A program made the translations under genes and the position numbers. Below the pieces are notes generated by a model. That model searched no databases and was not told the origin of the DNA. It worked only from the letters and a program-made list of their open reading frames with translations. From Trichomonas vaginalis G3 (Eukaryota; Parabasalia; Trichomonadida; Trichomonadidae), in the NCBI RefSeq assembly GCF_026262505.1, contig NC_067207.1, positions 11,376,082-11,440,081 of the forward strand: 64,000 bases of DNA. The letters are read 5' to 3'. The stretch's first letter is position 1. Every line of letters begins with the position of its first letter. This document shows, in pieces, positions 1 through 10,005 of this stretch.

Positions 1-1823
1 GTTGATGGAATTTCATCTTGAAGATAAACTGGGCTGCCTTTGCCTGGACCAAATAATTCACACAATTTAGGGAATAATTTGCAGAAATCATCACCATTAA
101 CATCATAAATATCAGCATGACGAATACGTGGATAGTGAGCGGATACATCATCTGGATCAAATTCCTTCCATAAACTGTTTTCTTCTGGTAAACGAACACC
201 GGTATCAACAAGTTGAAGAGGTTTCTTTTCTTGACCATTAAGAACATCTAATCCTGGACGGCGCTTACCTGCGGCATGGACTTTAGTAGGAATGAAATAG
301 CCTAATGACATGCATAGATAAGTATGTTCTTTATAGAAAGTTGGGTCTTTGCACTTATCTCCAAGTGTACTGAAACTGTTAGATTTAGAATTGTGAAGTT
401 CGTCTGCGTGTGCTTTAGGTGGGAAAAATAGCGACCAAAAGTTTTCTTCTGGTGAATGAACATCTATATCAGATTCTTTATGGGATTTCTTCATGGATTT
501 GGAATCATCTTCAAATTTGGCTTTATCCGGACCAAAAATGCCTAATGAATTGCATTGTTGAACATGTTGTAGATAGAATGTTAAGTTTTTGCAATTTTTT
601 GCATAAGAAGACAAATCATTAGTTCTTAAACTAGGACGTGATAACTTTGGAATAGTTGCTCTGGCATTTTGTTCTTTTTGTGATATAATGCCACACCATG
701 GACAAATTGTTCCATCTGAATTTGGAGTTGAATGTTCACTGTTGGTATCTGAAATGAATTTCATACGTTGATGCTTTTCAGAATGTTTTCCTGTTTGTGA
801 ATGATCACCTGTATCTAAAGATTTATAAAGTTTCGAATCTTTTGGACGACCAGGGGAATAGAAGGCTGATCCTTGTCCAAGCAAACCAGCACAATCCGAT
901 GCATTGGTGCACGTTTGTTGACTTGGGTAATCAACTGGCTCTTCTGTTTTTTCTGTTTGTTCTTCAAGTAAAAGTTGATCTTTTGATGGTGCAGTGTCTT
1001 TTTGAGTTGTCTGTTCAATGTTGGTATATGGGGGTTGTAATGTTTGTTTGCTTGTTTGTGATTCTTCCTGACTTTTAACAAAATAGGAATTAGCTTGATC
1101 TTTTGGTGATGTAAAGCCGCACCATGGACATATTTCTTTATCTAAGACTTCGTTTGTTTGTGATTCTTCCTGACTGTTAACAAAATATGAATAAGAATCT
1201 TTGTAACGACGTGAAGGTGCTGCAGATGTTTTTGTTTTTGGAGTGAAGTATTTCCACAAATCAAAGTTTGATTCTAAAGTATCAATTTCTTTGCATAAAG
1301 ATGGATATTTTTCAGAGAATCTTTGATCTTGGCACTTTTCCAGATAATCAGCAAGGTTAACCATGTTTGGTGTGAATGAAGCTAATGGTTTAACTTCTTC
1401 TTTTTGTAGATACATACCACATCCAATGCAATATGGTGACTCTTCTTGGTTTATTTCAGATTCTTGTTTTTCAACTGGTAAAACTCTTAAAACAGAACGA
1501 GGTTGAGGACGTTTACCTGCGATAGAGGGTCTGTTTTTGGTATTAGTAAAAACTGTTCTTTGTTGAAGACGATCATCATACGCCATTGTGTCTTTGGGAG
1601 AGAAGTGTCTGAAGAGAGGCTTGTCTGTGCGTAACTTAAAGCCAGTATTAATAAGTTTAAGTGGTTTCAAATTTTCGACGGAAATTTTATTTTCTGAATT
1701 TATCTCCGTTGTGGCTTGATTTTGCTTGGGAGTGGATGAAATCGGATTTGCTTGAGAATCCATGCTACGCGGGGTAAAAATATCATCAACAATAGCTTGA
1801 TTTAAACAAAGAAAGAAAAACAT
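1..1823 (-). CDS. Tandem-family protein copy A (W/F-P repeat, CxxC), C-terminus beyond window
   Basis: The reading frame is open from an ATG at 1823 to the left edge and covers residues 1 to about 607 of a protein of at least that length. I do not recognise the family. The N-terminus is hydrophobic (MFFFLCL) and could be a short signal or anchor. Further in are CxxC pairs (CIGC near residue 132, CPWC near 232 and 374) and repeats with a W-x2-F-x-P core followed by AHADELHNSK. The DNA corresponds to 28461-30283 (copy B) with a constant offset of 28460, and no difference was seen in the stretches compared. The CxxC pairs could bind metal or form disulphides, but that is inference. The upstream spacer is interrupted by the Polinton 60 bp before the ATG, so its promoter has probably been displaced. 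Confidence 0.8.
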   Translation of the reverse strand, partial: MFFFLCLNQAIVDDIFTPRSMDSQANPISSTPKQNQATTEINSENKISVENLKPLKLINTGFKLRTDKPLFRHFSPKDTMAYDDRLQQRTVFTNTKNRPSIAGKRPQPRSVLRVLPVEKQESEINQEESPYCIGCGMYLQKEEVKPLASFTPNMVNLADYLEKCQDQRFSEKYPSLCKEIDTLESNFDLWKYFTPKTKTSAAPSRRYKDSYSYFVNSQEESQTNEVLDKEICPWCGFTSPKDQANSYFVKSQEESQTSKQTLQPPYTNIEQTTQKDTAPSKDQLLLEEQTEKTEEPVDYPSQQTCTNASDCAGLLGQGSAFYSPGRPKDSKLYKSLDTGDHSQTGKHSEKHQRMKFISDTNSEHSTPNSDGTICPWCGIISQKEQNARATIPKLSRPSLRTNDLSSYAKNCKNLTFYLQHVQQCNSLGIFGPDKAKFEDDSKSMKKSHKESDIDVHSPEENFWSLFFPPKAHADELHNSKSNSFSTLGDKCKDPTFYKEHTYLCMSLGYFIPTKVHAAGKRRPGLDVLNGQEKKPLQLVDTGVRLPEENSLWKEFDPDDVSAHYPRIRHADIYDVNGDDFCKLFPKLCELFGPGKGSPVYLQDEIPS

Positions 1824-1876
1824 GAAAAAAAATTGTCAAAACCGAAATCATTTTCAATTGATAACTAATTAACAAA

Positions 1877-1880
1877 TTAC

Positions 1881-1882
<2 letters not shown>
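1877..1882. repeat. Target-site duplication, left copy (TTACAA)
   Basis: TTACAA lies directly before the left end of the Polinton and is repeated at 27372-27377. The uninterrupted paralogous site near 30337 carries one copy. Six-bp duplications are the known Polinton signature. Confidence 0.9.
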
Positions 1883-1911
<29 letters not shown>

Positions 1912-1998
1912 TAGTGGGGCTTCCAGGGGCTGCGCCCCTTCTAGCCCTGAAGATGTTTAGTATAAATGAAGTTTTTATTCGGAAAATTGTTAGTCTTC
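1883..1998 (+). repeat. Polinton left terminal inverted repeat
   Basis: An A-run is followed by about 89 bp that match the reverse complement of 27201-27371, apart from an extra internal unit in the right copy. It contains a GC-rich hairpin (GGGGCTGCGCCCC). The inner edge overlaps the last codons of the first element gene. Confidence 0.9.
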
Positions 1999-2955
1999 TG
2001 GTGTGAATTCGGAGGACTCTTCTTCTTCAACATCAAAGTCATCTGGTGTATCGAACTGAATGTATGAAAGCCAAATGTTGTATGTGTTTTCCAATTGGCT
2101 TTCAAACTTGAGATACATTCCATGCATGAGTGTTATTTCAGTTTCAACGTAGAGTTGCTGATGTGGCTTGAAGACATGCATGAGAATTGGTCCTCCAAAT
2201 TCGTCCTTGAAAAACTTGCAGTAGCAAACATAAACTGAGATAGAGTCTCCTTCTTCAATGTCTTCTGCTTGGTTAACGAAATGAATAGCAATTTTGCGTA
2301 CTTGAATTGTGTTGTTGTCTGAGTAAAATAATGGTTTGAACTTGGGGTTGAGTGAGCTAAGACATTGCCATTTTGCTGTTTCTTGTCCGTACTCACGTTC
2401 TTCTTCGTCATCCTGATATCCGTAACTCTTTGATTTGAATTCGACCCAAAGCTGTTCGACTTTTTTTGCAGCTTTGGGTGGAAGACTTTCAATAAGCTGA
2501 CATATAGTTCTGTCAACCATTATCTTTGTTATTGTTGGAAAATAGTTGACAATTGTGTCACCTAATTCGAATGGGTCAGGTGTTTCTTTTTGTAGTTTGG
2601 TAAAGTCTGCAAGAACTTTGTTGAGTTGTTCACAATATTCTTTGTTAAAAGTTGCAGGAACTCTTTCTTCTGGCTTTGAATTGAAGTATTCTTCAGACAA
2701 TCTGAGTAGTATTTTGCGTAGTTCAGCGTTGCTGTGGTTCTTTGTAATACGGAGCTCGTTTGGTATTGTTTTTGGTAGTGAAAGTGGCTTTGGATTGAGT
2801 GAATTGCAGGACAAATTTGAATTTGAATTGTCTGTTCTGCTTGGAGAATGTGTAGATGCTGCAGTTTGATATTGAGGTTCTAAACCTGTGGGTGCTGAAA
2901 GTCTGCAAGCAATTTCTTCAGGTGAATTTGGAGCGAACACGCTAGCGAATGCCAT
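1990..2955 (-). CDS. Polinton hypothetical protein, acidic C-terminus
   Basis: This ORF of about 321 codons starts at the first ATG (2955); the frame stays open a little upstream without another ATG. The middle is Ser/Thr/Asn-rich and low in complexity. The second half looks globular, with alternating hydrophobic and charged stretches (for example IRQ-like beta strands around VRKIAIHFVNQ and ISVYVCYCKFF). The tail is strongly acidic (DDFDVEEEESSEF). I recognise no domain. It is the outermost left gene and diverges from the 1074-residue ORF across a promoter region with clustered AACGG motifs. A virion or host-interaction role is possible but unproven. Confidence 0.6.
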   Translation of the reverse strand: MAFASVFAPNSPEEIACRLSAPTGLEPQYQTAASTHSPSRTDNSNSNLSCNSLNPKPLSLPKTIPNELRITKNHSNAELRKILLRLSEEYFNSKPEERVPATFNKEYCEQLNKVLADFTKLQKETPDPFELGDTIVNYFPTITKIMVDRTICQLIESLPPKAAKKVEQLWVEFKSKSYGYQDDEEEREYGQETAKWQCLSSLNPKFKPLFYSDNNTIQVRKIAIHFVNQAEDIEEGDSISVYVCYCKFFKDEFGGPILMHVFKPHQQLYVETEITLMHGMYLKFESQLENTYNIWLSYIQFDTPDDFDVEEEESSEFTPED

Positions 2956-3418
2956 TAGACAAAAATAAACTGTTTTTTTCAAATAAGAGTTTGAGATGAA
3001 CCGTTTTCGTCAACGGAGACCCCCTCTATTTTTTTATTTTATTTAATAGTTACCGTTGGAAAACCGTTCCATCTCAAATATTGAATGAACTATAAACGTT
3101 TTTTGTTTTCTATATATACTTTTTTGTCCAACGGTAAAACTTTTTACACAACGGTTTTTGAGAGTCGTCGCTGTTGACTTTTTTGTAGAACACTCAAAAT
3201 AGTATAACTTTGTCCGGACAAGTAAGGGTCTATCGTCGCTACAGGAAAAGTTACGGGCGTTCCAAGGAAGTATACTTTGAGAAGCCTTTCCCCCTTATAG
3301 AATGAGATAGGACGGTTATTTTACAAAACCGACAACACTTTGACCGAGTAGTTTTTTGTGCTGAACAAATAGTGTCATATAAACATCTGTCAAAAACCGC
3401 TTTTTAACTTCACTTAAA
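2956..3418. promoter_or_regulatory. Divergent promoter region with clustered AACGG motifs
   Basis: This 463-bp gap lies between two divergently transcribed element genes. It holds six AACGG/CCGTT cores between 2999 and 3155 in both orientations, plus long T-tracts. CAACGG/TAACGG is the classical Myb recognition core, and trichomonads have many Myb regulators. No ORF of note is present. Confidence 0.45.
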
Positions 3419-6400
3419 ATGCCACGTAAGCTACGTAAGAATATACGTAAGAGGAAGAGAGCATTGAAACATCCAATAGTAAAACTAACACCACAGCAAC
3501 AGTTGCAACAACAAATTATGAATGACCCCACTATGTTGCAACAAATGTCAAGCAACCCTATGCTTTTAAACCGAGTTATAGGTGCACAGAGTGGAGGTTT
3601 AAGAGCGGCACTTTTAGCGAAAATGGCAGGCTATGGTGGAGCTGCAGACGGAACAGCTTATAACCCTCAAAGTCAAATGAATTTGAGTTCACTCAAAAAT
3701 CAAATAACAGATGTCAAAAAGTCAAACATAGACATACAGAAACAAATAAGTGAAAACGAAAAGAAACTAGAATATGACAGACACACAAAGAAACTCAATG
3801 AGTTAAACGTAGAGAAAAAGAAGAAAGAAGAACAACTGAAAGAACTAAGTACAGAGGAATATGCGAAAAAAGTGTCAGAAAAAGCAGCAGAAGTAGCAAA
3901 AATGGAACAAGATGTTATAAATTTGAAAAACCATACTACTCAATATAAAGTACTGAAAGATGAAGAGATAAAACAAAAAGCCCTGAAGACATATATGGAT
4001 AGCGATGAGTATAAAAAAGAAGTTGAAGCAAATGTAAAGGCAGAAAAACTTTTACAGTTGCAAAACCAAACCGTACAGTATGAAAACTTAGCACAAGAAA
4101 GTAAAAATAACGACGCAGCCATGCAAAAGGCAATGAAAAGCGCAGAATATATAAAAGCTAACAATGACTGGTTAGATGCCCAAGCCAACGCTAAAGCAGC
4201 CCAACTCATAGGGTCAATAAGGACAAAAATACAAGCGGATGAAGACAGTTCAAATGAAGCTTTAATGAATGCTGACTTTAAGAATGCCTTCGAAGCTCTT
4301 CATAGTAAGGTGAAACTAGTGAACGACTTCTCATCTGGAAAGAAACTGAAGTCTGAAGGTTTCGACAAAGAGTTAAGAGAAGTAGCACAAAATATGACGA
4401 AAATAACAGATGCAGCAACGAGACAGGCAGTTCAAAGTGCCTATGACGCCGTTAGAGCAACTGTTGTGGAAAGTCAAGAAAAAGAGTTACAACAGACCAA
4501 AACAGACCTAGTAAATGCTTTCTTAAGAACGAAAAGTCAGGTAGGACATTACGCTGCAGATGGAACATATGTGCCAGCTGGTGGAACTTATATACCACCA
4601 AACCCTCCAAGAGAAGCACCTGCACCAGGACTACCTAAAACATTTACATCGTCACATGGACACAGACACAGGCATGCACCACAACCAACAGTTCAAAATC
4701 CAGCACAACAACAACAACCAACAATTCAAAATCCAGCACAACAACCAACACAACAACCAGCACAGCAACCAACAGTTCAAAACCCTGCACAACAACAACC
4801 ACAAACAGAGCAAGGACATAAAAGAAGTAGAGAACAAGGAAACCAAGAATTCTTAAAAATGCTTAAAGAAGAGTGTGGTTTCCCAGATAGTATTGACTTT
4901 AGTGACAGATATAAAGAAGCTATTGGAAAGTTCAAGGATGGAAATACTGACCCGAACCTATTTAGCTTTATGGCTCAGCACCAAAACGGATATAATCTCA
5001 AACCTGGAAAATACAAGCTCGCTAAGGGATATGATTTAATAGCATATCATCCAAATGACATGGATGAATTTACTCCGAGATATTTGATGTCAGAGCTAAA
5101 TGACAATTCAACTTTCGTCATGAAACGCGTAAAAAATAGAGACGGAACGAAAGAACAAAAGCTTATGAATGCGGATGACGTAGATAGGGAAATTGTTAAA
5201 AACGGTCTCGGAATATATGAAATGCCAGCAGATGAGGTACAAGAAACTCCACAGGAAGAAGTTCAGATACAACCAGACATGGAAGAAATAGTTCAGCAAC
5301 AACAGCTAGAAGAGCCTGAAGGAAACGAACAAGTCACTCCTTTGGAAACTAACTTCACAGAACTAGATGAAGATTTGGAACAGCCGAAAAATCTTGACCC
5401 TCAACAAGAGCATGAGGTGAATATGGAATCTTTCCAAGAGTCTAAGAAAGATTCGGCTGACATAGTAGAAGAATATCGAAAAATGTTTGCCGACATACAA
5501 AAGACTCCAACACCAGATGAAAATATTCAGCATAGAATGAAAGTACTGAAAGAAAATGTACACAAATACAACAACCCTTTTTACTTACGAGCATTTAACG
5601 TTCAATCTTCGGATGAACTCGGTGAAAATAAAAGGTTAAATTTCAAGAAAACATATAGAAATGAAACATTGTTTAAAGTTCATTCAGAACCTAACCAAGA
5701 TGGAAACAAACCTACTTTTGTTTCTGCAGACGATGGAACTACAATGAGATGGGGTCATAAAGCTAATCCGGATAGGTGGTTCATAAACTTACAACCTCAA
5801 TTCCAAGAAGTTGTAGACGCAATGGAAGCGAATGGTGAACGAGATATAGCTGGTATTTTCAGCGCGGCTTTAATGCCATTGAAAGATATGAAACATGCAG
5901 ATATTTTGGACCAGTATGAAATGAACATGGCTGATGGAAATATAACACCTGACGTTCTAGAACATTTATCTCAAAGAACTACACAGAACCATAGAGATGG
6001 TATATTTGGTGAAGAGTTTAGAAAGAAAGTTAGGGAGAGCGAAGGAAGAGAACCTATTGTACATGACCTTGCAAACGAAAGTTTACAAAATGTCATAAAA
6101 ACTTACTTTGCAGACAATGAACTGAGAAGGGATGAATATTTAAGAAAACTCAAATGGACAGTACCAGATGAAATGTTAGTATTGAAAAACATGTTCCTTG
6201 ACAAAATAAAACCAACTACAGAAATAAACGACGCAAGACTGAAAGATTGGGTAGAAGCTTTCCCATTCACAAAAGATATAGTTGGTAACATGGAAAGAAA
6301 ACCAGAATGGCTACAAAAACATATATTTGGAAACGAGCATATTCCATATGGACAGGCACTGTTTGAAGAGCTTGAACCGGAAACTCAGGAAAGAGTCATG

Positions 6401-6643
6401 CAAACAATACGCGAAGACTCAAATACAGACTATGACAAACTCTTTCTAGGATATAGGTTACCTGAGATGGGCGACCAGAGCCAAAAGGCAAAAAGGACAT
6501 GGGAAATTTGCAACATACTAGATGAACATAATGCAAAGATGCAACAACTTCAAGCAGAGGGCAATGAAGGAAAAAGAAGAGTTAAAAACTCAGTCAGGAA
6601 GAAAGTAAAGCTTGGTCGGAGTGGGTTCTATTATGACATATAA
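3419..6643 (+). CDS. Polinton large coiled-coil/PQ-repeat protein
   Basis: This is a whole 1074-residue ORF starting at ATG 3419. The N-terminus is very basic (PRKLRKNIRKRKRALK), followed by a small Gly/Ala-rich patch near 60-80. A long predicted coiled coil spans about 90-370. A Pro/Gln linker near 400-460 repeats the motif QPTVQNPAQQ. A large charged C-terminal region follows and ends in a basic tail with a final Tyr-Tyr-Asp-Ile. It sits directly upstream of the capsid region and is probably co-expressed with it. A virion core, scaffold or DNA-associated structural protein fits the basic ends and position, but this is inference. I recognise no catalytic motif. Confidence 0.65.
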   Translation: MPRKLRKNIRKRKRALKHPIVKLTPQQQLQQQIMNDPTMLQQMSSNPMLLNRVIGAQSGGLRAALLAKMAGYGGAADGTAYNPQSQMNLSSLKNQITDVKKSNIDIQKQISENEKKLEYDRHTKKLNELNVEKKKKEEQLKELSTEEYAKKVSEKAAEVAKMEQDVINLKNHTTQYKVLKDEEIKQKALKTYMDSDEYKKEVEANVKAEKLLQLQNQTVQYENLAQESKNNDAAMQKAMKSAEYIKANNDWLDAQANAKAAQLIGSIRTKIQADEDSSNEALMNADFKNAFEALHSKVKLVNDFSSGKKLKSEGFDKELREVAQNMTKITDAATRQAVQSAYDAVRATVVESQEKELQQTKTDLVNAFLRTKSQVGHYAADGTYVPAGGTYIPPNPPREAPAPGLPKTFTSSHGHRHRHAPQPTVQNPAQQQQPTIQNPAQQPTQQPAQQPTVQNPAQQQPQTEQGHKRSREQGNQEFLKMLKEECGFPDSIDFSDRYKEAIGKFKDGNTDPNLFSFMAQHQNGYNLKPGKYKLAKGYDLIAYHPNDMDEFTPRYLMSELNDNSTFVMKRVKNRDGTKEQKLMNADDVDREIVKNGLGIYEMPADEVQETPQEEVQIQPDMEEIVQQQQLEEPEGNEQVTPLETNFTELDEDLEQPKNLDPQQEHEVNMESFQESKKDSADIVEEYRKMFADIQKTPTPDENIQHRMKVLKENVHKYNNPFYLRAFNVQSSDELGENKRLNFKKTYRNETLFKVHSEPNQDGNKPTFVSADDGTTMRWGHKANPDRWFINLQPQFQEVVDAMEANGERDIAGIFSAALMPLKDMKHADILDQYEMNMADGNITPDVLEHLSQRTTQNHRDGIFGEEFRKKVRESEGREPIVHDLANESLQNVIKTYFADNELRRDEYLRKLKWTVPDEMLVLKNMFLDKIKPTTEINDARLKDWVEAFPFTKDIVGNMERKPEWLQKHIFGNEHIPYGQALFEELEPETQERVMQTIREDSNTDYDKLFLGYRLPEMGDQSQKAKRTWEICNILDEHNAKMQQLQAEGNEGKRRVKNSVRKKVKLGRSGFYYDI

Positions 6644-6675
6644 ATCCAACTATTCTATATTTTTACTCATATGAA

Positions 6676-8240
6676 ATGTACGCCGCTCAGAATATAACGC
6701 CAACAGTTTTGGATGCTATGAATGGAAATGTTTCCGAATGGTATAACGAATGCGACAATGCCATTAGAAGGTCAGAAATAGTTCCTGGAACTTACGAATA
6801 TACAACTGCTGTTTCTTATGGAAACGTAGGTGAGTTTGGAGAAGGTTCTTCAACAACAGTAGATATTGCTTGCGACAGGTTTCATATTATTTCTATTGAC
6901 AACTCATTCTTATACGTGGAACAAGACATTGAAATAAAACCTTCTGCCAAGTTGTCTGACAAGAAAGGTTGCAATGGAATTTTCTATGTCGGATACCAAT
7001 ATGCTCCAGAAGTTTTCATGGGATATAAGATATATTCTAACTCTGACTTAGTTCAAACAGTAACATGGGCAAACTATGAATGGTTCGCTTTGAGAAACTC
7101 AGTACAACCACAAGCTAGAGAACAAACAGACCAGTATGCAACTATTGAGAAAATAAGAAGACTTGACCCTAACGTTCCAGGAGTTTATGTTGACCTTTCT
7201 GGACAAAATGCAGCAGCAGTAACCAAAGTAAAATTGAAACTTAGAGTTCCTTTGTCATCTTTCCTCATCTTCAGGTTTTTAAGATACTTGCCAAACTGGG
7301 CAGGAAAAATTTCTATCGAACTTACTCCAAGCAAAAATAACTTAGTCATTGCACCAACACAAGACCCATTCACTCTTACAGAAGTAGTGGGAACAAAAAA
7401 ATGTCATTCGCCGACTTTTGCAAAAACAAAGTTGACTTAGACTTTGGTTTCTCAAACCTCAACACTGAAGTAAACTATTATTTCAATGCTGCTGGAGATG
7501 CTTGGGACCCAGTTAAGTTCACATGCGAAAAATTTGAATGCAAGAGAATAGAAAGCAGACTTGCAGTCTATATGTTGGACCCAGATATTTCAAATGCTTT
7601 AGCTGCCAAATATATTGCAGTTCCACTTATGTTCCCTATACACCAAATATCTGTCAAAGACTTTGCAGGTGAAGTTGGAAACCAAAGTGCTGACCCAGGT
7701 GCAAGAACAGATATTGCCTTAACAACTGCAATGAAACATGCAGATACTATGTTTGTACTGTTCAGACGAACTATAAATGACTATTCTTGTTTCTACAACC
7801 CTGGTATTAAATATCATATAAACATAGATGGCAAATACTATCCAAGAGAAGAATATTCTACAGTTGAGGATATGAGGTCATACAACTTGACATTAGATGC
7901 TATGAACTTTAACAACAACTTCACAACAACCATTAACCCTGAAATGCAAAGTTCTATTATGCCATATGTGAAAGTATGGACTCATACAGGAGGTCAAAAA
8001 ACTCAATATACAAATGGAGACCGTTCAAACTTTTGGCTTGGCATTCCATTTGCTGACTCAGAAGACTTTATGGGTGGTATTTCAACTGTTGGTACAGTTC
8101 AAATACAATATACTGGTGACAGAGACGGTCCAGATGAACTGAGAGCAAAGAAGTTTACAAAACCAATAGCACTTTTCACGGAAGATGCTCTTTTGAAGAT
8201 TCGTTCGATGAAACCTGCTGGGCTCCTCAGATTGGCATAA
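6676..8240 (+). pseudogene. Polinton major capsid protein (double jelly-roll) remnant
   Basis: This region encodes Polinton/adenovirus-hexon-like capsid sequence, beginning near MYAAQNITPTVLDAMNGN. Recognisable parts include the first-barrel segment around FLYVEQDIEIKPS and a late segment around FADSEDFMGGISTVGTVQ. It follows the 1074-residue ORF after a short gap holding a TTTTTACT promoter-like motif, and it precedes the minor-capsid genes, as expected for a structural cluster. The region is broken. The family assignment rests on my recognition of the sequence and on the neighbouring penton-like and packaging genes. Confidence 0.75.
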
Positions 8241-8608
8241 CGACAGCTTCCATCGAGCAGATTTTGGCAGCAGGTCAGTAAGTTGTTCTTGAACTGACTT
8301 CTCTCCGTCAAATATTGACAGTACGCCAGTTTTGATATAATATTGTATTATAAACTTACCTTTAGAAATATCGTCAGTTTTGTTGTTATATTTTTGTCTG
8401 CTTCAAAACTTTCACCATCTCGGTTATACCAACTTTCTTTGCTTTATGAAAATATTTGGTTCAGCAAAGACTGCTATTCTATAACATTTACCATTGTTTG
8501 TATAAAGAACTATTCTGTCAATGTATTTGTATTTTTGTGTGTGTAAACTTTGTTTTGCTTCAATTCGAAGAGATACTCAAATACGTCCATCTTTTTATTC
8601 TAAGTAAA
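8241..8608. other. Gap after capsid region
   Basis: These 368 bp hold no convincing gene. Pyrimidine-rich sequence and a CTTTTTATTCTAAGTAAA box just before the next ATG suggest untranslated sequence and the next promoter. Confidence 0.4.
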
Positions 8609-9189
8609 ATGTCATTTCCGAAAAATAGAAGCGTAAGTGTTTCAAAAGGTTTAATGGCGGTGGCAGATGTGAAGTTAAATTCACCAACTCAAACAAACAG
8701 TCAAAGTGTTGTTGTCAATGTCAAAGAAAGAGATGTTGAAGTGGGGAAACCATACGAAGACGAAGATGGTATAACAATAGTTCCTGTAAAAGAACCACCA
8801 TACCCTGAAGTTAGCAGAGACTTAAGTTCTGTTGCAGATATTCGAAACGACTACCAACAACTTAAAGACAAACTTAAAACTCAGGAGAAGATTTGTCAGC
8901 TTTGGGTATAATGTTAAACTTGGTTGAGCACAACCCTGTAAAAGTGAACTCATATGTCATCGCACCTCATGAAGTTTTGAAAGAACTATTGAAACTTTTG
9001 ACAGAGGCAGACGATATAAACATCAAAGAAATAGAACCCGACATTAGTTGCTGTGGTGTTTCATATAATGTCATTGACAAGATATACGTTATGAAAGGAG
9101 GTGAAACGTTGAACTTAAAATATAGTTTCCCAGACGTCATAAAAATATTTGACGACCACAACATTTCATTAAAATTTATTGCTAAGTAA
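8609..9189 (+). other. Small hypothetical coding region in the capsid cluster
   Basis: Two abutting short reading frames (8609-8911 and 8911-9189) lie between the capsid and penton-like genes. The first part is polar and rich in Val/Lys/Asp with a Pro-rich stretch (VKEPPYPEVSRD). The second has hydrophobic and charged strands and a Cys-Cys pair (ISCCGVSYNV). I recognise no family. The position suggests a minor structural protein. Its state, whole or broken, is uncertain. Confidence 0.45.
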
Positions 9190-9978
9190 ATGGCAGAAGA
9201 CATAGTGGTTTATACTATTACGACTAAAAACCCTGAGTCATATAATTCTATAACAACAAACTTACAAAGTCCTCAAGGACGATATTGTAAACTGACCTTA
9301 AACACAATGACGACTAAAGCTTGTTTTGCTCTTTTGACACCAGAAGATTTTATTGTTGTGAATGGTAAAAAATACTTCTTTGAAGATACTTACTCAGATA
9401 TACCACCAACAGGTTTTGTTGACTTATTTAATACTTTAAGGACGAGTGTAACATGTGCTGCAACTAGAGCAGGTTTCATTATGTTTGGATGTCCGACTGA
9501 GTTTACTATAAACGATATGAGCTATAATACAAAACTTATATCTGGTTTTTACTACCAACAGTTTCCTATAACAGGAAAAGGTGTCATACAAGGAATGTCT
9601 ATTCCATTGACTTTAAGTACACCTATTTTATATATTGTTTCAAACTTAGGTTCAAAGTGCTATTCGAATGTCGACAGAAACTACTATGACCAAAAGATAC
9701 TTATGCGTATAAACAACACTTTCTCTGCTGGTTTGCCTATTGTTCATTCGAATGCAGAGTTTTCAACCTTAGTGAACTCAAACACTTTGGCAAGTATAAC
9801 GTTGACATTAGTTGACGCAAACTTTGTTCCTGTAAAACTTTTATGTCCTATGTATTTGTCAATGACGGCAGAAAGTTTCGAATTGGAAGATGCAACTGGT
9901 GAAAGTATTGTATTACAAGAACAACTTCAACAACAAATAGCTCAAGAACAACAAATGCAACAAATAGCTCAAGAATAA
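9190..9978 (+). CDS. Polinton penton-like minor capsid protein
   Basis: This 262-residue whole ORF is rich in beta-strand-forming segments and Thr/Ser/Asn, as in single-jelly-roll proteins. Near residues 205-230 is a segment of the type LVDANFVPVKLLCPMY, close to the conserved end of Polinton penton-like proteins. The tail is Gln-rich (repeats of QQIAQEQ). Its place after the major capsid region fits the vertex protein of an icosahedral virion. The assignment is from family resemblance plus context, not a search. Confidence 0.65.
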   Translation: MAEDIVVYTITTKNPESYNSITTNLQSPQGRYCKLTLNTMTTKACFALLTPEDFIVVNGKKYFFEDTYSDIPPTGFVDLFNTLRTSVTCAATRAGFIMFGCPTEFTINDMSYNTKLISGFYYQQFPITGKGVIQGMSIPLTLSTPILYIVSNLGSKCYSNVDRNYYDQKILMRINNTFSAGLPIVHSNAEFSTLVNSNTLASITLTLVDANFVPVKLLCPMYLSMTAESFELEDATGESIVLQEQLQQQIAQEQQMQQIAQE

Positions 9979-10005
9979 AAAAATATTTTTTTTATTTTTA
10001 TAAAA

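Noticed and set aside
815-1081. ORFs on either strand inside copy A (and their exact doubles at 28879-29541)
   Set aside because: They are other-frame shadows of the family protein; duplication of the DNA explains their conservation.
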